A stretch of 64,000 bases of DNA. Origin: Dryocosmus kuriphilus. Lineage: Eukaryota > Arthropoda > Insecta > Hymenoptera > Cynipidae. Below the pieces are notes generated by a model, which had not been told where the DNA came from, searched no databases, and was given only the letters and a program-made list of their open reading frames with translations. The stretch's first letter is position 1. Each line of letters starts with the position of its first letter. The stretch is taken from the NCBI GenBank assembly GCA_038277395.1, contig CM076194.1, positions 177,218,467 to 177,282,466 of the forward strand, given 5' to 3'. The position numbers and the translations under genes were made by a program. Of the stretch, positions 10,607-23,194 are shown in pieces.

Positions 10607-10689
10607 TATACAATTTAAATTATTTATTCTAATTTTAAAATGTATATTTGGTTATGATACGTATAATTGTATCTATAATTTTCGAATCT

Positions 10690-11013
10690 TTAATTGTCTT
10701 TCTCATCGTCGGCCTCCTCCAGAATATTTCCAAAGTTAAAAAATGAGATTCTCTCCTTGATAGTGCATGTAATCTGTAAAATAGATGTAAAGACAGAATA
10801 AATAAAATAGATGTAAGTATACTTACTTATTTCAAGATTGAGACCCCTCGTAACAATGAGATTTATTTTTACAAAGGGAATTCCTTCCTCCTCTTCCACT
10901 GCTGGAATCCATACTTCAAAAGACGACCCAGTGATGGTTTTTGTATTCACGAGGCTGGTTTCTGTCAACATAAATGAATGAATATATGCCATAGTACAAT
11001 ACTTGCTGTTCAA
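10690..11013 (-). other. Unrecognised open frame in unique centre
   Basis: A 107-codon frame on the minus strand includes a stretch reading SSFEVWIPAVEEEEGIPFVK, then a hydrophobic, tyrosine-rich section and an acidic tail. An ATG lies internally. It sits in the only part of the palindrome that is not duplicated, on the same strand as the polymerase-associated fragment at 11,850-12,295 and beyond the foldback element. It could be a later part of the same broken gene, but I cannot identify it. Confidence 0.3.
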
Positions 11014-11073
11014 GCTGCGACAGGTAGTCGTACAAGATTAGGCGTGTCTGGGGCTGTTGTGGAAGGCGGCGAT

Positions 11074-11752
11074 CATTACGTTAGTATTTGTCGAGGGACC
11101 GAGGGTTGCCACGCCTCAGACAGACCTACCTGAAGCTGACATCCACTTTCTTTATTAACTAACATAAAAGAACGTATTATGGCTCAACAAATTTCTTCCA
11201 AAGTGCCCCCTCCAAAAAACAAGTTACTCTCTTCACAAATTTTATTTCACAAAAGTTATAATCAATTTTCACTTTAAAAATCAGTATTTGACGTAATTAT
11301 GCAATATTTCGAACATTTCGAGTTCTCAATATGTTAATATAGTAATAACAAAAAATGCTGCCCAATTTATTCCATAGTAAAATTTTAAGTTCAAGACAAT
11401 TTTTGAATAAAAATAACATTAGCGAACGGAAAACGTCATATACGATGTACATGTAAAGACTCATGTGCAAATGTGTAGAGTCGGGTGGTTAAGAAATGCT
11501 ATTTTTATTCAACAATCGTCTTGAAGTCAAAAACTGATATTAAAAGTGAAAACTGTCTATAACTTTTGTTATATAAACTTTGTGAAAGGAGTAACTTGTT
11601 TTTGGAAGGAGCTTTTTGAGAGAAATTTTTTTAGGCCTAATACGTTATTTTATTTTAATTAATAAAGAAAGTGGACGTCAGCCTCATATAGGTCTGTCTG
11701 AGGCGTGCCAACCCTAGACAAATACTAACGTAATGATTGTCGCCTTACACTC
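11074..11752. mobile_element. Foldback (palindromic) element in the centre
   Basis: The sequence from AAGGCGGCGATCATTACG (11,074) is repeated in reverse complement ending near 11,752. The arms are about 230 bp plus further pairing around 11,390-11,420 against 11,495-11,530. No coding content. It looks like a non-autonomous TIR or foldback element inserted into the unique centre. Confidence 0.75.
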
Positions 11753-11849
11753 CATTTACGATGTATCGCACCGCACCGGAGCGAATCGTACCACGCTCAC
11801 CATAAATACGACTCGTCACATTTTTAACATCCTCGCTGGTAAGTCGTCG

Positions 11850-12295
11850 CTTCGCCGAACTGCATCATGGGCATCTTTAATCCAATCAAAATTAATTATG
11901 AAGGATTAATCAATTATAAAATCATCGTTGCTTTTCATAACACTGAAAAAAACCTGCCAAAAATTCGCAAATGAGTGTTGATTTTCCGGTCTGAATGAAA
12001 TTCCCCCCCCCCCCCCCCCCCTTGAAAGAATCAGAATTGAATTTTATCCCGACCCTATCTGTGCTACTAACTTTCCCCATTAAATAATAATTGTATAATT
12101 CCCGAACAGCGTTTTCACAATATTCGACGACTTCACCGGCCTGATTATTTTCCGGTTCGTTTATACGGACTTTCAATTCAACCCCCCAGAGATTAAATTT
12201 TGGGTAAAACCGCCATCTCTCAAATTCAATATCAAAATATTTCTCACCATCACCTTCTTGTTGTTCCTCCTGTTGTTGCTCCTGTTGTTGCTGCT
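11850..12295 (-). pseudogene. N-terminal fragment resembling polB-associated ORF of Maverick-like elements
   Basis: On the minus strand a glutamine-rich stretch (about 12,293-12,250) is followed by DIEFERWRFYPKFNLW, VRINEPENN, then DRVGIKFNSDSF near 12,030. After a homopolymeric C tract (12,003-12,021) that shifts the frame, it continues with ISFRPENQ, then FFSVMKSNDDFIID and one stop. From memory the order DRVGI-F, then ISFRxxxQ, then a V--SN-xF segment matches the region upstream of family B DNA polymerases in Maverick/adintovirus-like elements; this is a recall match, not a search. The catalytic polymerase domain itself is absent. No start codon is clear: the nearest upstream ATG (about 12,318) is out of frame. 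It is broken by the homopolymer frameshift and a stop, and is followed by a foldback element. Confidence 0.45.
12003..12021. repeat. Homopolymer C tract
   Basis: A run of 19 C inside the polymerase-associated fragment. It accounts for the frame change there and may be length-variable or a sequencing uncertainty. Confidence 0.9.
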
Positions 12296-12430
12296 GGTTT
12301 AAAAGAATTTGTAAGCATAAAAATAAAATAAGGAGAATTGTTTAAAATAAATTGCAATAAACGCAATTTTAGAAATTAAAGAAACAAATAATATAAATTG
12401 TATATACTTGTTTTTATTTATTTCGTTTAA

Positions 12431-12720
12431 ACGCAACCAGGCCAATGAGCTTATTAGTCTGGTTGCAACGGCCGCGTGTCAATCAGCTGGTTAACTGCAA
12501 ATAGTAGCTAAAAACCAAAATATTAGCTTAAACACCCCGCCCATGTCTCCTATGAGCTCATAAGGAGACATGGTTACCGCCGCGGTCACCGCCGCCCCCG
12601 TCCCCGCCCACGACAACGCCTGCTCCACGGCGGTTGACAGGGGTTGCGGCGCGCCGCCACCCCAGACAACCGCTCTCTCTCACTCTCTCTCACACCCACT
12701 CAGTCTCTCTCTCTCTCTCG
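12431..12720. repeat. GC-rich island, palindromes and (CT)n, right arm
   Basis: Mirror of 9,338-9,640: palindrome at 12,431-12,466, near-perfect palindrome at 12,541-12,572 (core TATGAGCTCATA), GC-rich island at about 12,575-12,665 and CT-repeat at about 12,675-12,720. Confidence 0.7.
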
Positions 12721-12899
12721 CTTTTCCGTAGCAGACTCATCTTCGTAGACTGTGTTTTAACCATTATGAGAATAATGCAAAGGCTTCACAGCTGCTGCGT
12801 CAGCCAGCAACATTACATTTTCGTTATGTGTAAAATTAAAATAGAAAAATTTATTATTATTTGACAAACTTCTAGTTATAGTAGCCGCATAATTATGAG

Positions 12900-14730
12900 C
12901 AGCTAAATATTTAAAAATATTTTTAGAACATATTTTTCATAAATATTGTGATTCTTCTGTGTTGAAAAAGAAAATAAATAAATCTTACAAAATTTTAAAG
13001 TGCACAAACCAGATTCTAGTTAAGGATTTTTAATATTTCAAATTTTTAAAAATAATTGATTGAAAAATATATTATTAGAACCACTAAAGAAAAAAATAAA
13101 GTTTTAAAAACATAAACCAGACTCTAGTAAAGGATTTTTTTAATCTTCAAAACCTTTTGAAAATAAATGTATGAAAAATGTTTTATTGCAACCACTAGAG
13201 AATAAATAAAATTTTTAAAAAACGAGAAAAAAGTATTGAGCATATTTTGTCAAACATATTTATGTATAATAATATCTACGAGTCAAACTTTTAAAAAACT
13301 TCTTAACCAGGAGAATCATAGGGAAAATTGTTTTAAAATATTTAGCGTAAAAGGAAAATGGAATTTTTTTTTACAATATTTCAAAAAATTGTACAACAGT
13401 ATCTATAAGAAAACATTTTCTACTCTTTTAAATCTTATTGAATATATTGTGAAAAAAATGTTAAAAAAAAACATTTTGCACGTTTAACAAAAAAACATTA
13501 ATCACAGCTTAATACAAAAACTTTTCTAATATTTTAAATCAATTATAAACAGTTCAATATTTGTAAATATTTTAAAAAATTATTCTTGACAAAGATTGTG
13601 ATTTTTCTGTGCTGAAAAATAAAAAAAAAAGTCTTACAAGGTTTTAGAAGCCATAAACCAGGCTCTAGTAAAGAATTTTTAATCTTTCAAATTTAAAAAA
13701 GTAAATGATGGCAAAATATTTTATTAGAATCACTAGAGAAAAAAAAAATTTTTTAGAACATAAACCAGACTCTAGTGAATCATTTTTAATCTTTAAAACC
13801 TTTTAAAAATAAATGAATGAAAAATATTTGATTACAACCACTAGAGAAAAAAATCAAATAAAATTTAAAAAAGGAAAACGAGAAAAACGTATTAGGCAAA
13901 TTTAATCAAACATACGTATTCATAAAAATATCTACGATTCAATCTTTAGAAAGACTTCTTAACCAGAGAAATAAAAGGGAAAATTGTTTTAAAATAATTA
14001 GAATAAATGGAAAATGAAAAAATTTTTCCAACGTTTCAAAAAAGTGTACAACAGTATCTATAAGAAAATATATTGTACTCTTTTAAATCTTATTGCATAT
14101 ATTATGACAAACATATTTGAAGAAATATTTTACAAGTTAAAAAAATATATCAATCAAAATTTAATACAAAAGCTTTTCCAATACTGTAAATCAAATATAA
14201 ACAGTCAAATACTTGTAAGTATTTCTAAAACTTATTTTCGATTAAAATTGTGATCCTTTGTGTTGAGAAAAAAAGAAAAAAAAAGTCTTACAAAATTTTA
14301 AAAAGCATAAAAATAGACTTTAGGAAAGCTTTTTTAATCTTTCAAGCTTTTAAAAATAAATGATTGAAAAATATTTTATTAGTACCACCAGAGAAGGAAC
14401 AAATGTTAAAAACATACACCAGGCTAATGTAAATCGTTTTTAATCTTGAAAACATTTGAGAAATAAATAAATGAACAATATTTTATTACAACAACTAGAA
14501 AAAAAAATAAAATGAAAAAAACATACAAAATATCAAACATATTTATAAAAGTATCTACGATTCAAACTTTAAAATGACTTCTTAACTAGGAAAATAATAG
14601 GGAAAATTGTTTAAAAATATTTAGAGTAAAAAGAAAAAAAAAAGTTTACAACATTTCAAAAAAGTGCACAACTCTATCTATAAGAAATCATTTTCTCCTC
14701 TTTTAAATCTTACTGATTAAATTGTGACAA
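12900..14730. repeat. AT-rich tandem units, right arm
   Basis: Inverted counterpart of 7,681-9,180. Phrases such as CTTCTTAACCAG and AGACTCTAGT recur at spacings of several hundred bases. The Lys/Ile/Asn-rich frame at 14,014-14,253 mirrors 8,167-8,403. I see no convincing gene. Confidence 0.6.
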
Positions 14731-14747
14731 ACATGTTTAAAAAAATC

Positions 14748-15760
14748 TGCCCGCTTCGCGGGCACATTCTCATCGCGCGCTTCGCGCGAAGTATGAGCAC
14801 GCTCTTTGTGATTTTCCAAATTTTCACAATACAGGATTTCGATTCTTAAAAGTAAAACGATGAGTCTTATATATATAATAATATAATAATAATATAATAA
14901 TATATATAATAAGTGGTTTTCTTTATATTTCATAACATATTTCACGAATAACTCAAAGACTACGCGTCTGCTCTCAAAAAAAATGACAGAGAGTAAATTT
15001 GTAGATCTTTTCGAAACGAACAACTTTGTTTTTTTATTCTTTTTACGTATCTTGCATAGTTTGGCGGTAAATTTGAAAATATTGATTTTTAATAACGTTT
15101 TATCGATTAAAACAAAAACCGTGCACTTTATCAAAAAATAGTTGACACAAAATTTGTAGATCTTTTTAAACTAAACAACTTTGTTTTTCACCATTTTTTT
15201 GTATCTTGAATATTTTGGCGGGAAACCGGAGTTTTTAAATTTTAATAGCGTTTTCTTGATTAAAACAAAAACCGTTCATTTTATCAAAAAACGGTTAAGA
15301 CAAAATTTGTAGATTTTTTTCAGATGAACGATTTTACTTTCTTATATTTTTTTTTGTATCTCTCATAGTTTAGCCGGAAAATGGATTTTTTGATTTTGTG
15401 AAAACGGTTTTTGTTGGATGAAACCATAACCGTTGGTCAAAAGTGGCTGGTTAACAAACTCATCCTTACTTTTTGCGCCTTAAAGAAATGTGCCAAAGCG
15501 CAACCCAATCCGATAAGTCCTTCGAAAGTCATCGTGGGAACAGACTCCAACGACGACGACGACAACGACGACGGCAACAACGACGACAACGACGACAACG
15601 ACGACGACAACAGACAGACAGATACCGTCGTAAAAACCGTTTTTTTTTCGGATTCAGGAGGTCTCAAAACGTGGAGATTTCAAGAAATCGGCGAAAGTCA
15701 AATTTTGCATAAATCTAATACCTTCTCTGATGAAAATGTAAAAATATTTTATAAGCTTAA
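14748..15760. repeat. GC-rich hairpins, ~125-bp monomers and (GAC)n, right arm
   Basis: GCCCGCTTCGCGGGC and GCGCGCTTCGCGCG palindromes at 14,748-14,790 are followed by a short AT-repeat (14,868-14,920), about four diverged ~125-bp monomers (14,930-15,440) and a GAC array (about 15,545-15,612). This is the single-copy version of the block that is duplicated in the left arm. Confidence 0.65.
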
Positions 15761-15789
15761 AAAAAAACATCAGTCAATATTTTTTATCA

Positions 15790-18087
15790 GAATTATAATT
15801 TTTTTTTGTTATGCTGAATAGAATTTTCAAGCATTGTTTGTATTATGCTTAGTTGAAATTTCATTGCTTCCGATTATGACAAAATTTTCAGCCTTTATTG
15901 AAATTAAAAGACGAATATAAAAATCAAAGGATTTTTCCGCACAAAAAAATAGTTCTAGAGAATGTAGAAAATGATTGACGACCAATGGAAAAATTTTCAT
16001 TTTCTGTGATAAAAGTTTTCCCATAACTAATTTTCTTGAGAAAAATTTAAGTTTTCGAAATACTGTCCGTGGTTTTTTCGTTTATGAAACATTTGTCGGA
16101 CTGATTGAAATTCGTGGTAGGAGCTACCTTTCTAATTCAATGCAAAATTTATCGAATTAATGCTCGTTTGAAAGAATTTTTGCATCGAAAATTAATGACA
16201 AAGATACACTGTTTGAGTAATTTTTATTTCCCATAACTTTAAGCAAAAATGTCAATGGAGAATTTGTTTAAAAATTATTTTCAGTTGTGAATTTTGTCCA
16301 CGCAGAGGAACAATACTTTTACAGAAATGTGAAAATAAACAAACCCTTATGTGAGATGAAAAAAAGCTTTAGTGGTAAAGCCTTTTCTTAAAAATCATTT
16401 TTTTGTTCTGATTAATGCTTCCACCTCCTGCATGTGAGTCCTACTGTATACCTAAAAATGAAGATCATACAAAAAGCATATGTCTAAACCGGTTTCAGCT
16501 TTGTCAACACCATCCTCCACTCACATGCACGCCTACCAATGATTTTTTCTTGTTGTGAGAAGACCGACAGACAATAGAAAACTCGTCGGATATGTAATTT
16601 CTAGGAGACACGGTTACTTGTATTTGTTGTTTGATCGTAGGGAAAACCGGTTTGCGTACATGTATGACAAAATGCTTCTTCCTACGATCACCACCTGTGA
16701 CTTTCCCGACCAAGACTGCGATTTTTGGGAAAAACTTTCTTTCTATTCTTCATGTGTATGTAACAAAACCGGTTTATGGGCATGTGTGGCATATATGCTC
16801 TTCCCACTCTCGCCACCTACGGCTTTCCTCCTCCAACCTGCATCACCGCTCATCATTCTTTGGAAAATTATTTTGAAATTTTAAAGATTTTGTTGCCACT
16901 GTTTTGCAAATTTCTTTGAAGTTTGTTATTTAGTTCTCTATTTATTTATTTTTTTTATTTTTATTTTTTTAATTTAAAAATTTTTTTTAAAAACTTGTAT
17001 GGTTATTACATTATTGGTAAAACTTTTGATGGAAATTGTTTTGGAACATTATTCTAAAGCAAGTATGAATGTCCATTTGTCAAAAGAATTATTTCCAAAA
17101 AATTATTCATCAGAAGAGGGAAGGGCTTGATAGTTGAGTCTGCACGTTTATCGTACTGTAATTAGAGGAAATTTTAGTTTAACTTTATTAATAATCGGTA
17201 TTTGCTCTCTCAGTGCTAAAACTTTCATGTAGTCATTTTTCTTACGTAAAACAAAAATTATAGAGAAATATTGTATGGATCATTTTTCTTTTTGATAAAT
17301 TTGAGCAATAATGATAGCGAAAAGTTTGATTAAAATTTATTTTCTGTGTTCAGTTTTGCCCACTCAATGGAGTAATACTTTTACAAAAACTAGAAAAACT
17401 TTTATGATCGATGGAAAAATTAGTTTTTTGTAGTAAAACCTTCCCTTGAAAGTAATTTTTTGAGTTTCATGATTCAGTTTCTAGCATGTAGCATCTTATT
17501 AAAAAAACGTCAAAAAAATTTTAAAAATTCAAAATAATGTTCCAAAAATACCTATGCAAACAATTTCTTAAAATGTTTTTGTTTTGTATACATGAAAATC
17601 CGGTTTATACAAAAGAGACACATATGAGCCGATTTTAAATTTGTTAACACACTCCCCTCTGTCTCGTCTATGCCAGTCAATGGTTTTTTCTTGGAGAGTG
17701 AAAAACCCTGTTATATCTACGTTCTATACATGTAAACTAGCAGAGATAAAATATTTCTTATCAGACGCATATTTTTTTTTATTCCCCTGAATAGAATTTT
17801 CAAACATTGTTTGTATTATGCCACGTTAAAATTTTTTGTTTACAGTTACGAAAAAGAGCTTCAGTTTTTATGAAAACAAAAAAAAAAACTAACTATACAA
17901 ATAACAGGATTTTTCCGTATACAGAAATAATGCTAGAGAATGCAGAAAAAGCTTGACGACCAACGGAAAAATGTTCATTTTCTGCGATAAATGTTTTCTT
18001 AGAACTGACTTTCCTTGGAAAAAAATTTTAATTTTCGAAATATTATTTATGGTTTTTTTTTTTTACGAAAAACTTGTAGGATTGGCT
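15790..18087. repeat. Non-coding arm segment, right arm
   Basis: Inverted counterpart of about 3,155-5,060, with the same internal direct duplications and AAACCGGTTT motifs (about 16,487, 16,647 and 16,768). It includes roughly 300 bp around 16,800-17,150 that differ from the left arm. No coding signal. Confidence 0.55.
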
Positions 18088-18104
18088 AATATTCATGGTA
18101 GGAT
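18088..18104. repeat. LINE target-site duplication, left copy
   Basis: The 17-bp sequence AATATTCATGGTAGGAT is repeated at 23,570-23,586. The intact single site is preserved in inverse at 3,141-3,157 in the left arm. Confidence 0.9.
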
Positions 18105-18513
18105 TCGTTTATTACTCTCCCTTACGAGTTCGAGGGCTCCGTTCCCTTTACATCCTTTACAATTTCACTTAACCACTATGCCTTATGCTTATCTTAACCT
18201 ACTATCACTCCATTATGTACAAGTTCTTAAATTCTAAATACTAATTTACTGTCTATCATCTAGTATCTAACAAGTGCGCGAGACCTTTGAGGGCTTCCAT
18301 GTCCTCTTACCATATTACTATTCAAGCTTTTCCAAGTCACGCAACACTAAATTTCCTTAGATTTTGATTTTGGCTTTCTCCTCCCCCATAGATCCTCTCT
18401 TCCCTTTTATTCTCTAAACTCTTCACCCAGTTTTCCCCTTGTCCACAACCGCTCAGTATCCACCTAACTTTATCTACGACGCTCTTTCCCCCTTCCTCTT
18501 CGCCTGTGCACCT

Positions 18514-21500
18514 CTACAACACGTGCTCCCATGATTCCTTTTCATACCTACATACCCTGCACATTTTCATTTCTTCACTCATCCAATATTTACATTCATT
18601 CATGCCTTCACCCATTCTGAAACGTATCATCCTGGCCCACCTGCACTCCTTTTTTAATTTCCCTAAATATTCTGGGACCCCTTCCATCTTGACGAATTTA
18701 TACCATTTATTATATTTTGATCCTATAATCTTTTCCCACCTCTTCTCTTCCTGCTTCTTACTCATTTCGCCTTCAATTTCATGCCATTCCCTCCTCTCGT
18801 CACACATTCTCCATTCCCTTCTAACTTGCCATCTCTCTTCCTCCCATTCTGAATGTCCCGTGTTACCTCTCCTCTCTCTATTTATTAATTCCTGTCGGCA
18901 CACTTGCGCTATTTTGCTACCCTTACCACTCTTGAGTTTCTCTTCGAAATTCCAGGCCCTTTTTCTCTGCCTTGTCACCAATTTCTCTCCCTGTTTCTTC
19001 TCTCAACATATAGCCCGGGCAGTTCCAGCTTACTCCCATAACCCATCTCAGAAATCTTTCTTGCATGTTTTCTATCTTCTTATACTCCTTCCAACCCCAT
19101 ATCTCCACTCCATAGCACATCACTGACCATACGAGTGAGTCAAACAGCCATAATCTCATCTTCCAGTCCTCTTTGAATCTTCTTTTTCCAATCCCACACA
19201 CTTGACCCATCACCTTACTGGCACTTTCCATCCTTTTTTCACCTGAAGATCATTTCCACCACCCGCTTCGAACCAAAATCCTAAATAACAAAATTCCTCT
19301 ACCATTTCCAACATTTCTCCATTTATCTTCCATCCATACTTTACTTCATTCTTTCTCTTTCTGAAACATATTAATTTTGTCTTCGTCACATTAATTGCCA
19401 AGTCTTTCTCTCTCCCATACTCTTCGAATCCTTTCATTAGCAAGCTCATTTCATTTTCATTATCTGCCAGAAGCACCACATCGTCCGCGTACGCTAGTGA
19501 GTATATTCTTTTATTTCCTAGAATTGTACCTCCTTTACCATTCTTTTCCATTTTCTCTTCTAGGTCTGCTAACATTATGCTAAATAACAATGGACTTAGC
19601 GGACACCCTTGCCTGAGACCCCTCACTGTCCAAAACTCCTCCTCTTTCTGTTCCCCGATCCTCACCCTCACTGTAAAAAATTTTTTGGTGAATTTTCCCA
19701 AAATCTTAGGGAAGTTTTTTATCCCAACTTTTGGAAATTTTCCCTACTTACATTGGGGAATATTCACTAATTTTTGTGAAAATTTTCGAGAACTTGGGGA
19801 AAATTACCTATTTTCTTGGTGAAAATTCACTACACATTATTGGGATTTATCAGTTCCATAAAACTTTTGGGGAATATTCACTACTTTTTGTGAAAATTTT
19901 CGAGAACTTGGGGAAAATTACCTATTTTCTTGGTGAAATGTCTTTTCCCTAACGAAATGTGGAATTTTCCCTACGAAAACGTTGGGGAAAATTCCCTAAA
20001 TTTTTTACAGGCCTTGTCTTACTCTCCGTACAGACCTTTTTTTTCTCTCAATCAACTCCTCGTCGACCCTCCTTCCTTTCATTGCCTTCTATAAAACTTT
20101 CCTATTCACAGAGTTAAAGGCTGCTTTAAAATCTACGAAGAGTGCAACTAGCTTTCCTTTCTTCTGTCCCAGGTTCCTGTTGACTAGATAATTCAGAACG
20201 AAAATGTTATCCACTGTTCCCATCCCCTTCCTGAATCCTGTTTGATTGTGTGGAATACTTGCTTTCTCTTCTACCTGTTCTTCTAATCTCTTCCTAAGCA
20301 CCTCCGCGTAAATTTTATACGTTACTGGCATGAGAGTGATTCCTCTATAATCTTCCACTTGTCTACCCCTACCTTTCTTTAATAACGGAACTACCAAACC
20401 TGTTCTCCACTCCTTGGGCCATCCTTCCCCTCTCCATACTCTACTACATATTTCCCAGATCTGTTCTCTAACCCTTCTTCCTCCAAATTTCAACGCTTCA
20501 TTCTCCATCCCATCCTCTCCTGTCACCTTGTTCCTTTTTAACTTCTAAATTGCTTGATTCACCTCCTCTCTGGTCACCTCATTCCAACCTTCCATTCCTC
20601 CCTCCTTGCTCTTTCTGCCTTCCCCCTTCACTTTGCTATCCACGCCTCCTAGCAATTTCTTGAAGTATACCGTCCATTCCTCCATATGTATCTCTTCATT
20701 GATTCCTTTTCATCCACACCTCTCTCTATTGATCACCTCCCATTCTCTTCCTTCCTTTATTGCTTTCTCTACCTCCTCCATGTACCTCACCTTCTCCTCC
20801 TGTCCTTTCACATACAGTAATTTCTCGTGTTCCCGTTTTCTCCTATTATATTCCTTTCTGTCTATCTCTCTCTTCTCCAATTCTTTAACGATAATTTCAT
20901 GCGTTCTTTACTCTCTATACATTCCACGTCCCACCATACTCTTTTCTCCCTTCTTTCCTCCTCACTTGGCCTAATTTCTTCCACTATCTTCTCTACCCTT
21001 TCCTTCATCTTACACAACATCGCATCCGCTCCTACCCCCTCTTCAATCATAGTATTCTCTTCTTCCATTCTTTCCGTATATTCTCTTATTTTATCAACTC
21101 CCCACTTACCCATCTTTGGTTTCTTCCTTGTCGCTCCCTCCTTCTTCCTTCCCTCTTTTCTCCCATTCCAACATTTCAACGTTGCAATTACCGGGAAATG
21201 TTCTGACCCTATTTCGTTCCCTACTTCCATTCCTTTCAACAGCCTCCTTATCCTTTCCTCTGCCAGAATGTAGTCTATTACTGTTTCTCCTTTTCCTGCA
21301 AATGTAATCTCTCCTTCCTCATCCCCCTCCGAGTTCCCATTACAAATAAGCCATCCTGTTTCTCCCAGAATTTCCAGCAGAGTCATACCCTCCTGGTCCA
21401 CCTGTTTTTTATGTTTCGATTTTCTCCTGAAAGTCTCACTCCCTTCATCCCATATTTCCCCTCCCTGTTCTCCTGTCCAAGCATTCAGATCGCCTGCAAT

Positions 21501-21977
21501 GAAAACCAATTCATCATCCTTTTTCGCCACCCATTTCCTAATCACACTCCAACCTTCTTCTTCTCCCCTTCTCCTGTAGATGCAAACTATCATCACCTTT
21601 CTTCTTCCTAGCTTCACCATTCTCGTCATTACACCATCTGTTTCCTCAAATCCCATTTCTATTCTCTCTTCACCTACCAATTCCTTCCTTACTCCTGACA
21701 CCATGCCTCCTTTTTTTCTTCCCTTTACCTTCTCTTTCTTTGCATCTTGCATCTTCCATATATATCCCTTGGGTAACTTCCTCTTCACCCTCCTCCAATC
21801 CTTCTCATCTACCCAGGTTTCACTCAACATCACTACATCCCATTTCTTCACCTCTTCAAAGAATCCTTCATCTTTATTCATTAGCCCTGATACATTCCAA
21901 AACGCTACTCTCATTTCTTTTTTCCTTTCCTTCTCCCTTCCTTCTTTTTTACGCCCCCTCCCTATTTTTGTGGACAC
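18514..21977 (-). pseudogene. LINE ORF2: endonuclease-reverse transcriptase, interrupted
   Basis: ORF2 product of the LINE: target-primed reverse transcription with its own nicking endonuclease. The likely start is the methionine at 21,914 (MRVAFWNVSG). Endonuclease motifs are LSETWV, AGDLNAW and SEHFPV. Polymerase motifs are YRGITLMPVTYKIY, NQTGFRKGMGTVDNI, FVDFKAAFNSVNR (first catalytic aspartate), GLRQGCPLSPLLF and LAYADDVVLLAD (YADD). The C-terminus has CRVCRYEKESWEHVL, a Cys/His motif typical of these elements. It is broken by frame changes near 20,860, 20,540, 19,220 and 18,950 and by a 340-bp TIR element at 19,671-20,010, between the FVDF and GCPLSP motifs. Inactive. Confidence 0.9.
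19671..20010. mobile_element. 340-bp TIR element (MITE-like) inside the LINE
   Basis: It begins CTGTAAAAAATTT and ends with the exact inverse AAATTTTTTACAG. Inside are two ~66-bp direct copies (about 19,754-19,820 and 19,869-19,935) sharing the phrase TTTGTGAAAATTTTCGAGAA. It has no coding capacity and interrupts the reverse transcriptase frame. I could not identify a target duplication. Confidence 0.8.
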
Positions 21978-22122
21978 CCCGTCACTCCGCCTCCTCCTCC
22001 TTCTTTGCTTTCACCCTCTACTGTTCCATTATCTCCTCCCTTCTACCACTAGCCTTTGTTTCTTTCCCTCGTCGCCATGTACCCTCCCTATACATTTCAC
22101 ACAATTTTTCTTTCTCTTCATC

Positions 22123-23194
22123 TCATATCCACACATTACCGTTTACCCACATCCTGTCTTTCCCTAACCATACTGTGTTCCCTTTCGTTCTTTCACTCCA
22201 TGCTCTCTGTTTCATCATCCACTTTCTTCTTCTTTCATTCCACGTCATATCCTCCTCTATCCTTTCTTCCCTCCCCTTTAAAGCTTTCTTTTTTCTCATA
22301 ATAATATCTTTTTCTTCCTCACTTCTCACTTTCACTAAATATACACTCGATTTACCTTTATTCTTCCTTCCCACTCCATTTACCTCTTCCACGTGCACTT
22401 TTGTTCCAATTTCCCCTAACAACCTATCCACTTCTTCTCTTCCTGATTCGCTATTCACTTTCGTTCCTCTAATCACTATATTTCTACTACGTTTCATCTT
22501 ATCTTCTCTTTCCCTATTCCTTTCTAATTCTCTCAATCTCGATTTCATTCTCACACTTTCGAAGACAACATTCTCATTCAATTCTTTTATTTTTCTCTTC
22601 TTCTCTTTCCCCTTCATCCACTTTCTTTCTGTCCTCAGACTTATATTCTATATTTCTCACTCTTTCTTCCAACTTTTCCATATCAAGTTTTCTCTCTTTC
22701 TCATTGATTCTTTGTTTTTTCCCGATATCCTCCAACTGTTTCAAAACCTTATATTTTTCTTGCCGGCACACCAGATCCCATTTTTCCCACTTTTCTCTAA
22801 CTTTTCTGATTTCCTCCCAGAGCTCATCCCCTCTCTTTTGCATGGCATTCAGACTGCGGTTCGTTTCCTCTCTAAACCCTATAATGAGACTTTCCAGATT
22901 TTCTAGATCGACTTTCCCTTTTGCCTTATTCCTCTCCGGTGGAGACTTTTTCTTAAGCTTTTTCCGCAATTTCTCTTCTCCCTGTTCATTCCCCTCTTCT
23001 TCCCTTGATTTTTTACTATCATCCATCTTGTCCCCCTCATCGCTTTTATCCGTTAAACCTCCCCCCTGTCTCCACTTGATAAAAAGTTGCCTCGATTCTA
23101 GACTGCTAGATCTGGATCTACTAAGCAGTTCCCGATTTAACGGTCTACCTCGAGTCCTTCTGTCGGCTAGTCCCCCTTCTTTCTCCCTCCTCAC
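22123..23194 (-). pseudogene. LINE ORF1: coiled-coil RNA-binding protein, frameshifted
   Basis: ORF1 product, expected to coat the element's RNA. The N-terminal part (23,194 to about 22,600) is basic and Ser/Arg-rich and then a long Lys/Glu-rich heptad-like coiled coil (around LEDIGKKQRINEKERKLDME). The C-terminal part (about 22,617-22,123) reads NIVIRGTKVNSESG and further RRM-like strands, followed by WNERRRKWMMKQRAW. Coiled coil, RRM-like domain and basic C-terminal domain is the arrangement of L1-type ORF1 proteins, and no CCHC zinc knuckle is visible. One frame change lies near 22,600. Clade assignment is uncertain. Confidence 0.75.

Larger units (their letters stand above)
883..10645. 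repeat. Left arm of a giant 25-kb palindromic element
   Basis: This stretch is repeated in inverted orientation at about 12,375-25,895. Corresponding landmarks include the outer end ATATTATGTGGCGTTTTC (883) against its reverse complement (ending 25,895), the arm gene (1,608 against 25,176), the TATA boxes (2,564 and 24,156), the GTC/GAC array (about 5,230 and 15,560), the GC-rich island (9,400 and 12,600) and the inner end near 10,640 and 12,380. The arms differ by point changes and indels. A mariner (9,670-10,606) lies only in this arm. This arm also carries an extra duplicated block at about 5,965-7,320. Similarity fades past 10,645. Confidence 0.9.
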
